64,000 nt of DNA from G963691835 sp963691835. GTDB lineage: Bacteria; Pseudomonadota; Alphaproteobacteria; Thalassobaculales; Thalassobaculaceae. The stretch lies in NCBI GenBank assembly GCA_963691835.1, contig OY829383.1, positions 4,712,001 through 4,776,000 on the forward strand, in the 5' to 3' direction. Below are positions 17,116 through 25,174 of this stretch, one piece after another (position 1 is the first letter of the stretch; each line of letters starts with the position of its first letter). The position numbers and the translations under genes were made by a program. The notes under the pieces are model-generated. The model made no database searches and was not told where the DNA came from. It saw only the letters and a list, made by a program, of their open reading frames with translations.

Positions 17116-17892
17116 CTAGCCGCCGGAGACCGGTTGGTTCGGCCTGTCCGTTCGCCAATCACCAACAAGGCTCTGCCATACCGCCAACATCGCCAGGGCG
17201 GCCGTATCGGCCCGCAACAGGCGGGGCCCCAGACTGACCGGGCGGACGAACGGACACCCCCTCAGCAGGGTGAGCTCGGAGGGATCGAATCCCCCCTCGG
17301 GGCCGATGAGAATCCCCGATCTATCGAATGTTTCCGCCTCATCCCCCGACAGGACTGCGGCCATCGGCTCCCCCGCGCCGGTTTCATCACCGACGATCAG
17401 CGGGCGGTCCTTGGGCCAGTCATCCAGCAGGCGGTCGAGTTTGACCGGAGCGTCAACGGCCGGAATCGTGAGACGATCCGTCTGCTCCGCCGCCTCCACC
17501 GCATTCGCTTCGAGCCGTTCTATGTTGACCCGGTCCACAATCGTTCGGCGGGTAAGAACCGGCATAAGGCGGGCGGCACCGAGTTCCGTGGCCTTCTGGG
17601 CAACGAAATCGATCCGGGCGCGTTTGATCGGCGCGAACGCGACCCACACGTCCGGCTCAAGCCGCTGCGCGCGCGTCTGCCGAATCAAGGTTAAGGACGC
17701 CCACCCTTTGCCGATGCCGTCGACGCGGCCGAGCCACTCCCCGTCCCTGCCGTTGAAGACAGCCACCTCAGCACCCGCCTTCAGCCGGAGGACGGAACGG
17801 AGATAGTGAGCCTGGCCGGAGCCGAGGCCAATTGTCGCCCCCTCCGCCAGATCTGGCTCAACGTGGAGCCTTGTCTCGATGCCGTCGATCAT
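17116..17892 (-). CDS. rsmE: 16S rRNA m3U1498 methyltransferase
   Basis: 258 residues. RsmE N3-methylates U1498 of 16S rRNA. It has an N-terminal PUA-like region and a SPOUT domain with the knotted-fold signature ILIGPEGGFDPSEL (about 194-207) and the C-terminal LGPRLLRADTAALAML. The frame is open for another 280 codons upstream, but that is antisense to ubiA; ATG at 17890-17892 begins the family N-terminus. It is divergent from ubiA with a 54-bp gap. Confidence 0.95.
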   Translation of the reverse strand: MIDGIETRLHVEPDLAEGATIGLGSGQAHYLRSVLRLKAGAEVAVFNGRDGEWLGRVDGIGKGWASLTLIRQTRAQRLEPDVWVAFAPIKRARIDFVAQKATELGAARLMPVLTRRTIVDRVNIERLEANAVEAAEQTDRLTIPAVDAPVKLDRLLDDWPKDRPLIVGDETGAGEPMAAVLSGDEAETFDRSGILIGPEGGFDPSELTLLRGCPFVRPVSLGPRLLRADTAALAMLAVWQSLVGDWRTDRPNQPVSGG

Positions 17893-17946
17893 GGCGGCAG
17901 CCGCCCTCTTGTCCGTTCCGGATATCGGGTTTATGCAGCCTCTACC

Positions 17947-18867
17947 ATGTCCGCAAGCGATATCCGGATCGGGGATTGGGTTGACCGCTGGCTGCCAGAG
18001 CCAGCTCGCCCTTATGCGCGCCTGATGCGCCTCGACCGTCCGATCGGGACCTGGCTCCTGCTTCTGCCATGCTGGTGGGGCCTGGCGATGGCCTCCACCG
18101 CGATCCCCGAACTGTTGGAGCCTAAGGACGCGCTCTATCTCGGCGCGTTGTTCGGCATCGGCGCGATCGTGATGCGGGGGGCCGGATGCACCGTGAACGA
18201 TCTCTGGGATCGGGACTTCGACAAGAAGGTTGCCCGCACCGCCACACGGCCGATCGCCAGCGGGGCAATCTCGGTCAAGCAGGCGTTCGTCTTTCTGGCG
18301 GCACAACTCGCCGTCGGGCTGATGATCCTGCTGCAGCTCAACTGGACGTGCTTTTGGCTGGGCGTCGGCGTTCTGGCGCTCGTGTTCACCTATCCCCTCT
18401 TCAAACGGTTCACCTACTGGCCCCAGGCGATCCTGGGCCTCACCTTCAATTGGGGCGCGTTGATGGGCTGGGCCGCAGTCACCGACGGCATACACGAGGG
18501 CGCGCTGATCCTCTACGCGGCCGGGTTCTTGTGGACGCTCGGCTACGACACGGTCTATGCGCACCAGGACAAAGAGGACGACGCCCTGATCGGTATCAAG
18601 TCTTCGGCGCTGGCCCTCGGCAAGCGGACCAAGCCCTTCATGATGGTCGTCTACCCTGGCACACTGATCCTGATCTTCATGGCGCTTCAACAGGTTAGCC
18701 TTCCCACCGCCCCGACGTTCTGGCCCTTGTTCCTGATGGCGGCCGGGCACATGGCTTGGCAGATCTGGCGCGTGGACATCGACCGGCCATCGGTGTGTAT
18801 GATGATCTTCAAATCGAACCGGGACTTCGGACTGGCCGTCACCGCCGCCATCGCCCTAGCAGGATGA
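17947..18867 (+). CDS. ubiA: 4-hydroxybenzoate octaprenyltransferase
   Basis: 306 residues; membrane enzyme that prenylates 4-hydroxybenzoate in ubiquinone synthesis. The first Asp-rich site NDLWDRDFDKK is at about residues 84-94 and the second, YDTVYAHQDKEDD, at about 207-219. About eight to nine membrane helices. The ATG at 17947 is chosen over an upstream open frame that is antisense to rsmE. Its stop overlaps the start of the next gene as ATGA. Confidence 0.96.
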   Translation: MSASDIRIGDWVDRWLPEPARPYARLMRLDRPIGTWLLLLPCWWGLAMASTAIPELLEPKDALYLGALFGIGAIVMRGAGCTVNDLWDRDFDKKVARTATRPIASGAISVKQAFVFLAAQLAVGLMILLQLNWTCFWLGVGVLALVFTYPLFKRFTYWPQAILGLTFNWGALMGWAAVTDGIHEGALILYAAGFLWTLGYDTVYAHQDKEDDALIGIKSSALALGKRTKPFMMVVYPGTLILIFMALQQVSLPTAPTFWPLFLMAAGHMAWQIWRVDIDRPSVCMMIFKSNRDFGLAVTAAIALAG

Positions 18868-19553
18868 CACCACACGCCCTGCCCTTCGACGCCGTCCGGT
18901 TCATCACGGAAAACACGGCACCGGAACGCCCGTCACTGGTTCCGGAACTCGCGTTCTACACCGCGTCCGACGCCCTTCCCTTGTGGGAGATGACCGAGAG
19001 CATGCTGGAGCGCGAGGGCTTACCGCCGCCATTCTGGGCCTTCGCCTGGGCGGGCGGACAAGCCATCGCCCGGCACATTCTGGATCACCCAGACGTGGTG
19101 CGGGGCAAACGGGTACTGGACGTCGCGACCGGCGGCGGACTTGTGGCCCTGGCGGCTCTTCAGGCGGGCGCCCGGACGGTCGTGGCGAACGAGATCGACG
19201 TTTTGGCCGGCGAGTCCATCGCCCTCAACGCGAAGCTCAACGGTCTCAACCACGGTTTGGTGGTCAGGATCGAAGACATGACGGGTGATGCGGCGCCAAG
19301 CGTCGACGGACAGCCCTTTGACGTCGTCCTTGCGGGTGACGTCTGTTACGAGCGCGGGATGGCGGAAAACATGACAAGGTGGCTGCGCGGTCTGGCTTCG
19401 AACGGGGCAACCGTCCTCATGGGTGATCCAGGCCGGGCCTATGTGCCAACGTCAGGTGTCCACGAGATCGCCCGCTACGATGTGCCGACAGACTCGAGGC
19501 TGGAAGATCGAGACATCCGATCGACCGCTATCCTGCAATTGGAGCCAGCTTGA
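18864..19553 (+). CDS. Class I methyltransferase, ETFB-lysine / nicotinamide N-methyltransferase-like
   Basis: 229 residues. Motif I VLDVATGGGLVALAALQAGA (about 91-110), the acidic residue in VVANEIDVLAG, and post-motif block FDVVLAGDVCYERGMAENM resemble the group of protein lysine methyltransferases that includes the electron-transfer flavoprotein beta-subunit enzyme and L11-methyltransferase relatives. WAFAWAGGQAIARHILDHPDVVRGK is also typical of that group. The start overlaps the ubiA stop (ATGA), implying translational coupling. The substrate assignment is tentative. Confidence 0.8.
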   Translation: MTPHALPFDAVRFITENTAPERPSLVPELAFYTASDALPLWEMTESMLEREGLPPPFWAFAWAGGQAIARHILDHPDVVRGKRVLDVATGGGLVALAALQAGARTVVANEIDVLAGESIALNAKLNGLNHGLVVRIEDMTGDAAPSVDGQPFDVVLAGDVCYERGMAENMTRWLRGLASNGATVLMGDPGRAYVPTSGVHEIARYDVPTDSRLEDRDIRSTAILQLEPA

Positions 19554-19559
19554 GCCCGC

Positions 19560-20528
19560 CTAGATCAATTTCGTGAAGGTCGTTGGATCCTCGGTGTCGG
19601 CATTGGTCTCGTACCACGTCTCGACAAAATCCTTCTGAACCGCAGTATCGGGCTCGGTCTCGTAAGCGTCCGTTAGGTCGCGAGACACGGTATCAAGAGA
19701 GATCTTGCGGCTAACAACGTCGTAATCCGCCCGGCCAAACGTCGCGACGGTCTTACCGTGCAGCAGTGCCTCGAACCCAACGCCGCTGTTGACCGTCACG
19801 ACCATTCGAGCGTGGCGCAGGACATCGTGAATGCCGACCGTCTCTACCCAGTGACAAGGATAAGTGTCGGCAATCTGCTTCAGCGGCGCCATCGATTCCC
19901 GGTTCATCGGATGCCCTTTGACGACCACAGGTATACCCCGACTCTCGGCCCATTTCAGGGTCAAGGCGAGCGCGTCGGCGACGCTGACGTCACTGTGCAG
20001 AACGATGCTTTCGTCATGGGGAATCTGGCACGGGAAGAACACGAACTCCTCGGCCGGTGGCTGGAATGCAGCGACCTCGCCAACATCGAATTTCGTAAGT
20101 CCGGCCTTGGTCCGCGCAACCAACCGGTCGAAAGCCGGATGAGCAGCCCGGCCAGAGATGGGATGAATGGGATAGAGAGTCGCACTCGCTCCCCAACCTT
20201 CCGGATCCACCGAGAACACCGTCGGAACGACGGTTTGCATGTAGAAGCGGATCCTGTCGTCATCATCTCCCCACTGAAGACGGGTCTGATGAGGCACATA
20301 TATCCGCTCAGCGTTCTTGGCGTACTTCTCCGCTGCGGATCGTGTGATTTTCCAGTTGGGCAGTTCCACGACCCGGAGATCCGGTGCGGAACCCCGCAAT
20401 GTGAGCGCCAGTGTTTTTGCAAACCGGAGCCAGTGTGCCCGGATCGGCGGCACCTCGCCCCGCTTCTTCGGAGCCGGCCCCGGCTTGAACGTTAAATCCA
20501 GCCGGGGCATGAAGATCACAATGCTCAC
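19560..20528 (-). CDS. Capsule polysaccharide biosynthesis-like protein (KpsS/LipB-like fold)
   Basis: About 322 residues from the GTG at 20526-20528 (VSIVIFMPRLD); the open frame extends to a GTG at 20562-20564 without recognisable sequence. The C-terminal half has the block typical of KpsS-type Kdo transferases: FVFFPCQIPHDESIVLHSD, VVVKGHPMNRES and VVTVNSGVGFEALLHGKTVATFGRADYDVV. In capsule loci such proteins add Kdo to the phospholipid anchor, but no capsule export genes are visible here, so the role is open. It converges on the methyltransferase gene with a 6-bp gap. Confidence 0.75.
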   Translation of the reverse strand: MSIVIFMPRLDLTFKPGPAPKKRGEVPPIRAHWLRFAKTLALTLRGSAPDLRVVELPNWKITRSAAEKYAKNAERIYVPHQTRLQWGDDDDRIRFYMQTVVPTVFSVDPEGWGASATLYPIHPISGRAAHPAFDRLVARTKAGLTKFDVGEVAAFQPPAEEFVFFPCQIPHDESIVLHSDVSVADALALTLKWAESRGIPVVVKGHPMNRESMAPLKQIADTYPCHWVETVGIHDVLRHARMVVTVNSGVGFEALLHGKTVATFGRADYDVVSRKISLDTVSRDLTDAYETEPDTAVQKDFVETWYETNADTEDPTTFTKLI

Positions 20529-20599
20529 GTCGGAAGCCGTTCCACGGCGGCGAGGACTGCGCACTGTTCGGTCATGCCAGGTCCCGCCCCTTCCCCGTG

Positions 20600-21013
20600 T
20601 CAGGCAGCGTCGAACTTCTCTTTCAGGCCGGCGAACCCCGCCTGATACACCCCGGAGACGATGCCTTTAGCCTTTTCCTCATCGATCATCGCTTCAAACG
20701 CGGACGACCAGTCAACCGTCGACGTGCCATCACCATTGTCGGAGACCTTCAGGGTCGATCGATAGTTCGATACCGGCAGCGGGCTTTGGAGAATCCCGTA
20801 GCTGTACATCATCGCTCCTTCATCATGGGAGATCAGGTGCTCTGATATCTGCGCGCCGTCGGCAAGGGTCAGGAGCCGCACGCTGCCGCCTTGCTGCTGA
20901 TCGGACGAGGTGACCGGACCGATCCAGCCCGGCGTGCCATGGAAATCTCCGATCACCGCCCAAACATCCGCGGCAGTGGCTTTGAGGGTGAGCCGTTCTC
21001 GTACGACTGACAT
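20600..21013 (-). CDS. SRPBCC (START-like) family protein
   Basis: 137 residues with the features of the polyketide cyclase/dehydrase-like group: ATAADVWAVIGDFHGTPGWI at the N-terminus, a beta-rich middle and a long C-terminal helix (GIVSGVYQAGFAGLKEKF). Members bind hydrophobic ligands or act as small cyclases; the ligand here is unknown. ATG at 21011-21013 is chosen because GGGAGGAAG lies upstream. It stands between the KpsS-like gene and hyuA on the same strand. Confidence 0.82.
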   Translation of the reverse strand: MSVVRERLTLKATAADVWAVIGDFHGTPGWIGPVTSSDQQQGGSVRLLTLADGAQISEHLISHDEGAMMYSYGILQSPLPVSNYRSTLKVSDNGDGTSTVDWSSAFEAMIDEEKAKGIVSGVYQAGFAGLKEKFDAA

Positions 21014-21139
21014 CGATCTTCCTCCCAATTCTTCATCGCCTGAAGCGACGATTGTTAACGGCCAAATCTAGCGAGCCGCCCCAACCGCCGAAAGAGGCAT
21101 GGTCTCGTTGGTTGGACTGCGGAGAAGGCCGGTTGGCCA

Positions 21140-23191
21140 TCAGGTGATGGCGATGTCCAGCCAACGGAACGGCGTTACCGACGCGACATCTCCCGGCCGA
21201 AGCAGTATCGTGGTTGTGTCGGCCTCAACGATTGCCGGCCCTTCGATCGATTGACCGCGCCCCAGCCCGTCGAAATCATAGACCGGCACCGACGTCCAAT
21301 CCGTCAGCATGACACGCCGCTCACCCACAGGCGTGGCGGCGACCTCCGACTCAACTTCCGGCTCGCTCGGCGGTGCTGGAAGCAGGCCCGTCGCTGCGAC
21401 CTTCGCGTTCACCAGCACAGGCTCCCGATCCGGCAGCGCGTAGGTGTAAAGCGCTTCATGCCGGGCTTCGAACGCCGTCTTCAACTGAGCCGCCGCCTCG
21501 GAGCTCTCGAAATCCACGTCACCCAATGGGACATCGATCTCGTAGATCTGCTCGCCATACCGCATGTCCGCCGCCCACTGGGTTCTGATGTCACCGTCGA
21601 ACCAGCCGGCCATACGGTCCGCCGCGTCCTTCTCCATCTCCTGGAAGACGGCCCTGAGCGCCGGCACGTCCAGCGAATCCGTCTCGCTGAGATGGGTCCT
21701 GCTGATCTCGTAGCGGAGATCCGATGTCAGCATGCCCCACGCGGACAGAACGGAGGCGACCCTGGGAACCACGACCCGACCAAGATCAAGCATCCGCGCG
21801 AGTTCCGTGACGTGAAGTCCGGCAGCACCGCCAAATCCGAACAAGGCGAACCGCCGGGGATCAACCCCGCGCCGGACCGTTGCGAGGCGGATACCTTCAG
21901 CCATTTGCGTGTTCACCACGCGATGAACGCCCGCGGCGGCTGTTACGGCATCGACCCCGAGACGGTCACCGAGGTTCCGAAGGACCCGGCCCGATGCCTT
22001 TGCATCCAGGGGATCCCGCCCGCCGAAGAATCCGCCCGCATCCAGATACCCGAGGACCAGGTTCGCATCCGTCACCGTCGCGGCAGTCCCGCCCCGTCCG
22101 TAGCACGCGGGCCCTGGAACGGCGCCGGCACTCTCCGGCCCGACCCGGAGCAGCCCTCCCGCATCGACAGACGCGATCGATCCGCCGCCCGCACCAAGGG
22201 TGACGATATCCAGGCTCGGAAGAGCGATCCTCTCGCCCGCGACGCTACGGTCGGAAGACAAGGCCGCCTCGCCCGCCACGACCATGGAGATATCGGTGGA
22301 TGTCCCTCCCATATCGAAGGCGACAAGGTTTGATGTCTCCAGCAACCCGGCCGCATGCCGTGCGCCCGCCAGGCCTCCGGCCGGTCCCGACAGCACGGTC
22401 CCGGCGGCAAGCCGTATGGCCTCCGCGATGGGGGAAACACCCCCATGCGACAGAACGATCAGAGCGGGTCCCGCGTACCCTTCATCCCTCAATCGCGCTT
22501 CCAGCCGGGAGAGGTACCGGTCGAGCGCCGGGCCAACATAGGCGTTCACCACTGTCGTCGAAACGCGCTCGTACTCCTTGATCCGGGGCAAAACCTCCGA
22601 CGATCGGCTGATGTAGATGCCCGGCAACGCGGCCTTCAGCTTCTCTTCTGTCGCCCGTTCGTGGTCGGCGTTCTTGTAAGCGTGGAGATAGCAGACCGCG
22701 ACCGCTTCGATCTTGGCCGCCCGCAGGGTTTCGATCGCATCGTCCAGCGAGCCCGAGTCCAGGGGCGTTTCGACCCGCCCGTCCGCCCTCACTCTCTCTT
22801 TGACACCGAGGCGAAGATGGCGGGGGACAAGGGTCGGTGCCCGGGGTGCCAACAGGTTGTAGCGATCCGGCTTCAACCCTTCCCGCATCTCCAGCACATC
22901 CCGATGGCCTTCCGTCGTCAGCAATGCCGTCCGCGCGCCCTTCCTCTCCAGCAGCGCGTTCGTCGCTACCGTCATGCCGTGCACGATCCTGTCGGTGGAC
23001 CGGAGCATGTGCTCGAGTGAGAGCGCCAACTCATCCGCAAGAAGACCCAATCCGGCCATAACGCCGAGCGACTGATCCTCAGGGGTGGAGGGCGATTTAG
23101 TGAAAGTCACCGTCCCAAAATCATCGACGGCGACCAGATCCGTGAAGGTGCCACCCACATCTATGCCAATCCTGTATTGCATGGCAGACAT
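21140..23191 (-). CDS. hyuA: Hydantoinase/oxoprolinase family protein, subunit A (ATP-binding)
   Basis: 683 residues. HyuA-type subunits act with HyuB in ATP-dependent cleavage of hydantoins, 5-oxoproline or similar cyclic compounds. Visible features are the ASKHA-fold phosphate motif YRIGIDVGGTFTDLVAVD, the second nucleotide-binding segment LVAFDMGGTSTDISMV, VLSGPAGGLAGARHA and the C-terminal IEGPAIVEADTTTILLRPG. ATG at 23189-23191 follows the stop of the upstream glycosyltransferase directly (TAGATG); an ATG three codons later is an alternative. Its usual partner hyuB lies almost 4 kb away on the same strand, beyond two glycosyltransferase genes. Confidence 0.93.
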   Translation of the reverse strand: MSAMQYRIGIDVGGTFTDLVAVDDFGTVTFTKSPSTPEDQSLGVMAGLGLLADELALSLEHMLRSTDRIVHGMTVATNALLERKGARTALLTTEGHRDVLEMREGLKPDRYNLLAPRAPTLVPRHLRLGVKERVRADGRVETPLDSGSLDDAIETLRAAKIEAVAVCYLHAYKNADHERATEEKLKAALPGIYISRSSEVLPRIKEYERVSTTVVNAYVGPALDRYLSRLEARLRDEGYAGPALIVLSHGGVSPIAEAIRLAAGTVLSGPAGGLAGARHAAGLLETSNLVAFDMGGTSTDISMVVAGEAALSSDRSVAGERIALPSLDIVTLGAGGGSIASVDAGGLLRVGPESAGAVPGPACYGRGGTAATVTDANLVLGYLDAGGFFGGRDPLDAKASGRVLRNLGDRLGVDAVTAAAGVHRVVNTQMAEGIRLATVRRGVDPRRFALFGFGGAAGLHVTELARMLDLGRVVVPRVASVLSAWGMLTSDLRYEISRTHLSETDSLDVPALRAVFQEMEKDAADRMAGWFDGDIRTQWAADMRYGEQIYEIDVPLGDVDFESSEAAAQLKTAFEARHEALYTYALPDREPVLVNAKVAATGLLPAPPSEPEVESEVAATPVGERRVMLTDWTSVPVYDFDGLGRGQSIEGPAIVEADTTTILLRPGDVASVTPFRWLDIAIT

Positions 23192-24955
23192 CTACGCCCC
23201 GCCTCCGCTGCTTTCGCAATAACGCCGCCACATCCAGCGATAGGCCGCCTCCAGATCCCGGACATGCGTGACCGGGTCCATCAGGTTGGAGGCGCGCAGT
23301 TTCTCGCGCAATGCCCCACGCAACCCCACCAACCGGTCCGGAGATTGCGCAAGCGACACCGCCGCCCTGACATAGTCGACGGCGTCGGTCACAGAGAGAT
23401 CCGCAATGCCGGTGCGGACCAACTGAATGTGTGAATACCGCTCATGTGGCATCCTCCCCGTCAGCGCTACGACCGGTGCCCCCATCCACAAAGCCTCGAA
23501 CGTTGTCCTCCCTCCGTTGAAGGGAAAGGTGTCGAGTACGACGTCTACGCCATTGTAGACCTCGAGATAGGACTCTGCGTCGACCCAGCCCATGAAGGAG
23601 AGCCGGTCGGCCGGCCCGCCGACAGAGCGGAAACGCTCTCTGAAACGGTCCTGCCCGTCAGGTTTGTCGAGCCCCCGTCCCTTCAGCAGAAGACGCGCGG
23701 TCGGCAACGCCCGCAGTATCTCAGCCCACGCGGAGAGACTTCGATCGTTTATCTTGGCCGGATTGTTGAAGCTTCCGAAAGTGATGTAGCCGTTCGAAAG
23801 AACAGGCGGTTCCGTCGCCGGACGGGACTCTGCGATGTCGGTCGTAACCGCATGACCACCTGGCAGGACGACGACGCGCTCACTCGTCCAAGGCGGCGGG
23901 CCGATATCAGCGATGAACTCCGGTCCGGTGAGCATGTAGTCGACGGCGGAAAGCGCGGTGCTTGGAGACTGACACAAGTACGCGGTCTGGACCGGTGCCG
24001 GTTTCCTAGCCAGCACCGGCAGACGGTTGTCCACCCAATGCCCCATGAAGTGGACAAGGATATCGATCCGGTCCGCTTGTATCCGCGCGGCGGCCTCGTC
24101 ATCGCTGAGCCCGTGAATATCGACCCAGTTGTCGACAAGTCCCGCGAGATGCCGGGTGACCGCATCGGGAACGGGCACGTGAGCGTACGCGGTGACGTGC
24201 ACTTGAGACTTGTCGTGATGCCTCAGCACAGGTTCCAGATAATCTGCGAGAACGTGCCGGTGCAGGCTGGGACCGATGTAGCCCAGACGAAGACGCCGGT
24301 CGGGGTCCGGATCCGTCGCCGCGTCCAACCGAGAGACAGCCGCGTCGAAAACCGAACCTACGGCTCTGTAGCGCGCCATGACCGCGTCCGCGTCCAACGC
24401 ATCGTCGAATGTTGCTGTCACGAGAAAGGCACTCATCCGCTGGAAAACAGACGACGGATCCGTCGACTGACGAACGGCACTCAGCAGTGTGGCGGCAGCT
24501 TGTTCGAGTTGTGCGGATTTCAGTTGAGCGAGCCCAAGAGCCAGCAGACCGTCAGCCGACAGACCGGTCGAGGCGGCCGCGCTCGCCAACGGCTGAACCG
24601 CGTCCTCATACCGTCGGCCGTTAACGAGGGCGCAGCCGAGCGCCTCCTCGGCTCGCGCCCATTGAGGTCTCAGTTCCAGTGCCCGGGAGAAAGCGGCGAT
24701 CGCCTCGTCCCAGCGTTCGCTCTGTTGATGAATGGTACCGAGCAGGTATTCCGCTATTGGATGAGATCGACCGGAACGGCGAAACTCCTCCAACCGCCCA
24801 AAGGCCGTCGCGATGTCGCCTGCCTGGATCAGGTAGTTCGCCTCGCCAAGCCGCCACGCGAGACTGCTGTCCCGGTGTTTGAGTTGTCTTTCAGCCTCAA
24901 CGAGATCGTTGCTCGCAAGCGCGGAGAGGAAGGCAGCGTTGTCGAACTCGGTCAT
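23192..24955 (-). CDS. TPR protein with SPINDLY/O-GlcNAc-transferase-like C-terminal domain (divergent)
   Basis: About 587 residues. An N-terminal TPR region of about 200 residues (for example WDEAIAAFSRALELRPQWARAEEALG) is followed by a GT41-type domain: LRLGYIGPSLHRHVLADYL, DILVHFMGHWVDNRLPV, KPAPVQTAYL, ITFGSFNNPAKINDRSLSAW, VLDTFPFNGGRTTFEALWMGAPVV. The His of the first block and the Lys after FNNPA, which align with catalytic-site residues of O-GlcNAc transferases, are kept, but the usual SPDFRxH and GYPxTTG segments are altered (GPSLHRH; CQSPSTAL). The ATG at 24953-24955 begins recognisable sequence; an earlier ATG at 25049-25051 is possible. It transfers an unknown sugar to an unknown protein. 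The stop abuts the hyuA start. Confidence 0.88.
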   Translation of the reverse strand: MTEFDNAAFLSALASNDLVEAERQLKHRDSSLAWRLGEANYLIQAGDIATAFGRLEEFRRSGRSHPIAEYLLGTIHQQSERWDEAIAAFSRALELRPQWARAEEALGCALVNGRRYEDAVQPLASAAASTGLSADGLLALGLAQLKSAQLEQAAATLLSAVRQSTDPSSVFQRMSAFLVTATFDDALDADAVMARYRAVGSVFDAAVSRLDAATDPDPDRRLRLGYIGPSLHRHVLADYLEPVLRHHDKSQVHVTAYAHVPVPDAVTRHLAGLVDNWVDIHGLSDDEAAARIQADRIDILVHFMGHWVDNRLPVLARKPAPVQTAYLCQSPSTALSAVDYMLTGPEFIADIGPPPWTSERVVVLPGGHAVTTDIAESRPATEPPVLSNGYITFGSFNNPAKINDRSLSAWAEILRALPTARLLLKGRGLDKPDGQDRFRERFRSVGGPADRLSFMGWVDAESYLEVYNGVDVVLDTFPFNGGRTTFEALWMGAPVVALTGRMPHERYSHIQLVRTGIADLSVTDAVDYVRAAVSLAQSPDRLVGLRGALREKLRASNLMDPVTHVRDLEAAYRWMWRRYCESSGGGA

Positions 24956-25174
24956 GCTGGGTTGTTGCAGAATTGGGATCGCTGGAGCGAGCAAAAAGGT
25001 GACTAGCGACGGCGGGCGCTTCCCAAGAGCATGAATGCAGGCAGCCATCAAGCATCAACGGGCGACCTCGCTCGAGACGTTGCCTGGCGTTTCCCGCCAT
25101 GCCGGTTCCGCGCCGAGACTTCTCCTGCTACATCGGTACCGATTCGAGATTGCAGCGGCTGACGTTTGAGGTCC

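Noticed and set aside
17893..18750. N-terminal extension of the rsmE frame across ubiA
   Set aside because: The extension is antisense to ubiA and not RsmE-like; the ATG at 17890-17892 begins the family N-terminus.
23444..25006. A 520-codon plus-strand frame opposite the minus-strand glycosyltransferase
   Set aside because: Antisense to a clear TPR-GT41 gene and without recognisable domains.
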